17,644 nucleotides of DNA. Source: an uncultured Prevotellaceae bacterium. Lineage in GTDB: Bacteria > Bacteroidota > Bacteroidia > Bacteroidales > Bacteroidaceae. Below, piece after piece: positions 17,212-17,644 of this stretch. Location of the stretch: NCBI GenBank assembly GCA_902771155.1, contig CACXVS010000049.1, positions 1 through 17,644 of the forward strand. The letters run 5' to 3'. The translations under genes were made by a program, and so were the position numbers. Numbering within the stretch: the stretch's first letter is position 1; each line of letters starts with the position of its first letter. Under the pieces are notes generated by a model that saw only the letters and a list, made by a program, of their open reading frames with translations, was not told the DNA's origin and ran no database searches.

Positions 17212-17270
17212 TTGCGACGCATAGCCCCATTTGCGACAAAAAGGCTTCATGGGCTGAAATAATGTCGTAA
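17212..17270. promoter_or_regulatory. Candidate operator half-sites, copy 2
   Basis: TTGCGAC at 17212-17218 and 17231-17237, 19 bases apart start to start, and TGTCGTAA at 17263-17270, matching the copy 1 arrangement although the bases between have changed. Confidence 0.4.
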
Positions 17271-17339
17271 ATAGTAGAAAAATCCCTAAATACTTGGAAA
17301 TTCAGGCCATGAGGACTTGTCAGCACCGATGAAAACCCT

Positions 17340-17532
17340 AATGGTACGGTGTTATAGTGTTATGGCGACATGTCTTTCGACTATGCGTTTGACAAATACC
17401 CTAATGACTTTATGATGAATTTGGAATGGATCATATCAGATATATAAATTCCGCATCGGAAGACAATGAAAGACTTTTATCAAGATTTTTGGAGTAAGCA
17501 TTGACGCCGTAACGCTATAACACCGTACCATT
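17340..17532. repeat. 193-bp element with 27-bp inverted repeats
   Basis: The arm at 17340-17366 begins AATGGTACGGTGTTATAG; its inverted copy is 17506-17532, with 2 mismatches in 27. The arms enclose 139 bp of AT-rich DNA with no ORF and no obvious internal symmetry except a small hairpin (TTCCG-CAT-CGGAA near 17448-17460). No target-site duplication is seen next to the arms. It could be a MITE-like element or paired binding sites. Confidence 0.65.
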
Positions 17533-17573
17533 GAGTGAATTCAAGGTGGAGAAGGTAGTTTTATATATACTAT

Positions 17574-17603
17574 ATTTTATATATATTATAATATATATAA
17601 AAT
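17574..17603. repeat. Perfect 30-bp AT palindrome
   Basis: The bases 17574-17603 are their own reverse complement with no spacer, made only of A and T, within a longer AT-only tract (about 17560-17610). Possible roles are a protein-binding site, a cruciform or a bidirectional terminator; nothing in the window decides between them. The rest, to 17644, shows no feature. Confidence 0.8.
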
Positions 17604-17644
17604 TAATAATAAAGTATTCTCCTCTCGCTCTTTTCAAAATCGCT

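Larger units (their letters stand above)
17025..17270 (-). repeat. Duplicated non-coding module, copy 2
   Basis: Second copy of the module at 14718-15035, in the same orientation and about 2.3 kb away. It lacks the 68 extra bases of copy 1 and is the more compact form. The half nearest the hairpin is almost identical to copy 1; the promoter-upstream half is more diverged, yet keeps the boxes and half-sites. The stretch 17271-17339 shows nothing further. Confidence 0.9.

Noticed and set aside
14718..17270. Module copies as ends of an insertion sequence or as a CRISPR array
   Set aside because: The copies are direct, long, carry promoters, and no transposase lies between them; two copies 2.3 kb apart are not an array.
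17141..17326. Minus-strand ORF of 61 codons in module copy 2
   Set aside because: It spans the operator half-sites and promoter boxes and is not kept in copy 1.

Overview
The window looks like chromosome from a Prevotella-type member of the Bacteroidota. The grounds are the promoter style (TTTG, about 20 bases, TAnnTTTG), secreted glycoside hydrolases, a C-terminal tail on the cellulase of the kind these bacteria use, weak Shine-Dalgarno sequences and the protein families present. No rRNA, tRNA or CRISPR array was seen. Species cannot be named from the sequence alone.

Layout. (1) 1-8804, plant-polysaccharide breakdown: a GH51 alpha-L-arabinofuranosidase cut by the left edge; a convergent GH5 endoglucanase with two related accessory modules; then, from a back-to-back promoter, a DUF1015 protein and a secreted GH2 beta-galactosidase. 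(2) 8881-13253, a tight five-gene operon with gaps of 3-14 bases: a small exported protein, a CDP-alcohol phosphatidyltransferase, a flippase-like membrane protein, a HisC/CobD-like PLP enzyme and a LicC-like nucleotidyltransferase. Together they look like a route that makes a CDP-activated amino-alcohol headgroup and puts it on a lipid, but the substrate is inferred. (3) 13256-14645 on the minus strand: a three-gene ECF sigma factor operon with a small membrane protein in front and a short two-helix membrane protein behind. (4) 14718-17270: two diverged copies of a 250-320 bp non-coding module bracket a slot that looks AT-richer by eye. The slot holds a broken HIRAN-domain gene, a broken DUF262 (GmrSD-type) gene, and an intact overlapping pair: an acidic 80-residue protein and a uracil-DNA-glycosylase-like protein. 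(5) 17271-17644: non-coding DNA with a 27-bp inverted repeat pair and a perfect 30-bp AT palindrome.

The strongest candidate for something undescribed is the module in region 4. Each copy has a minus-strand promoter with a 20-base spacer, a 5'-end hairpin, a stretch antisense to a short leader-like ORF (MKKLTYET or MKKKLTYET), and a 3' hairpin that is fully paired with a GNRA loop only when read on the minus strand. I read this as a duplicated small RNA gene of roughly 130-200 nt. The second candidate is the acidic protein/UDG-like pair beside wrecked defence-type genes. The third is the headgroup operon, whose phosphatidyltransferase has glycine in place of the last aspartate of the family motif.
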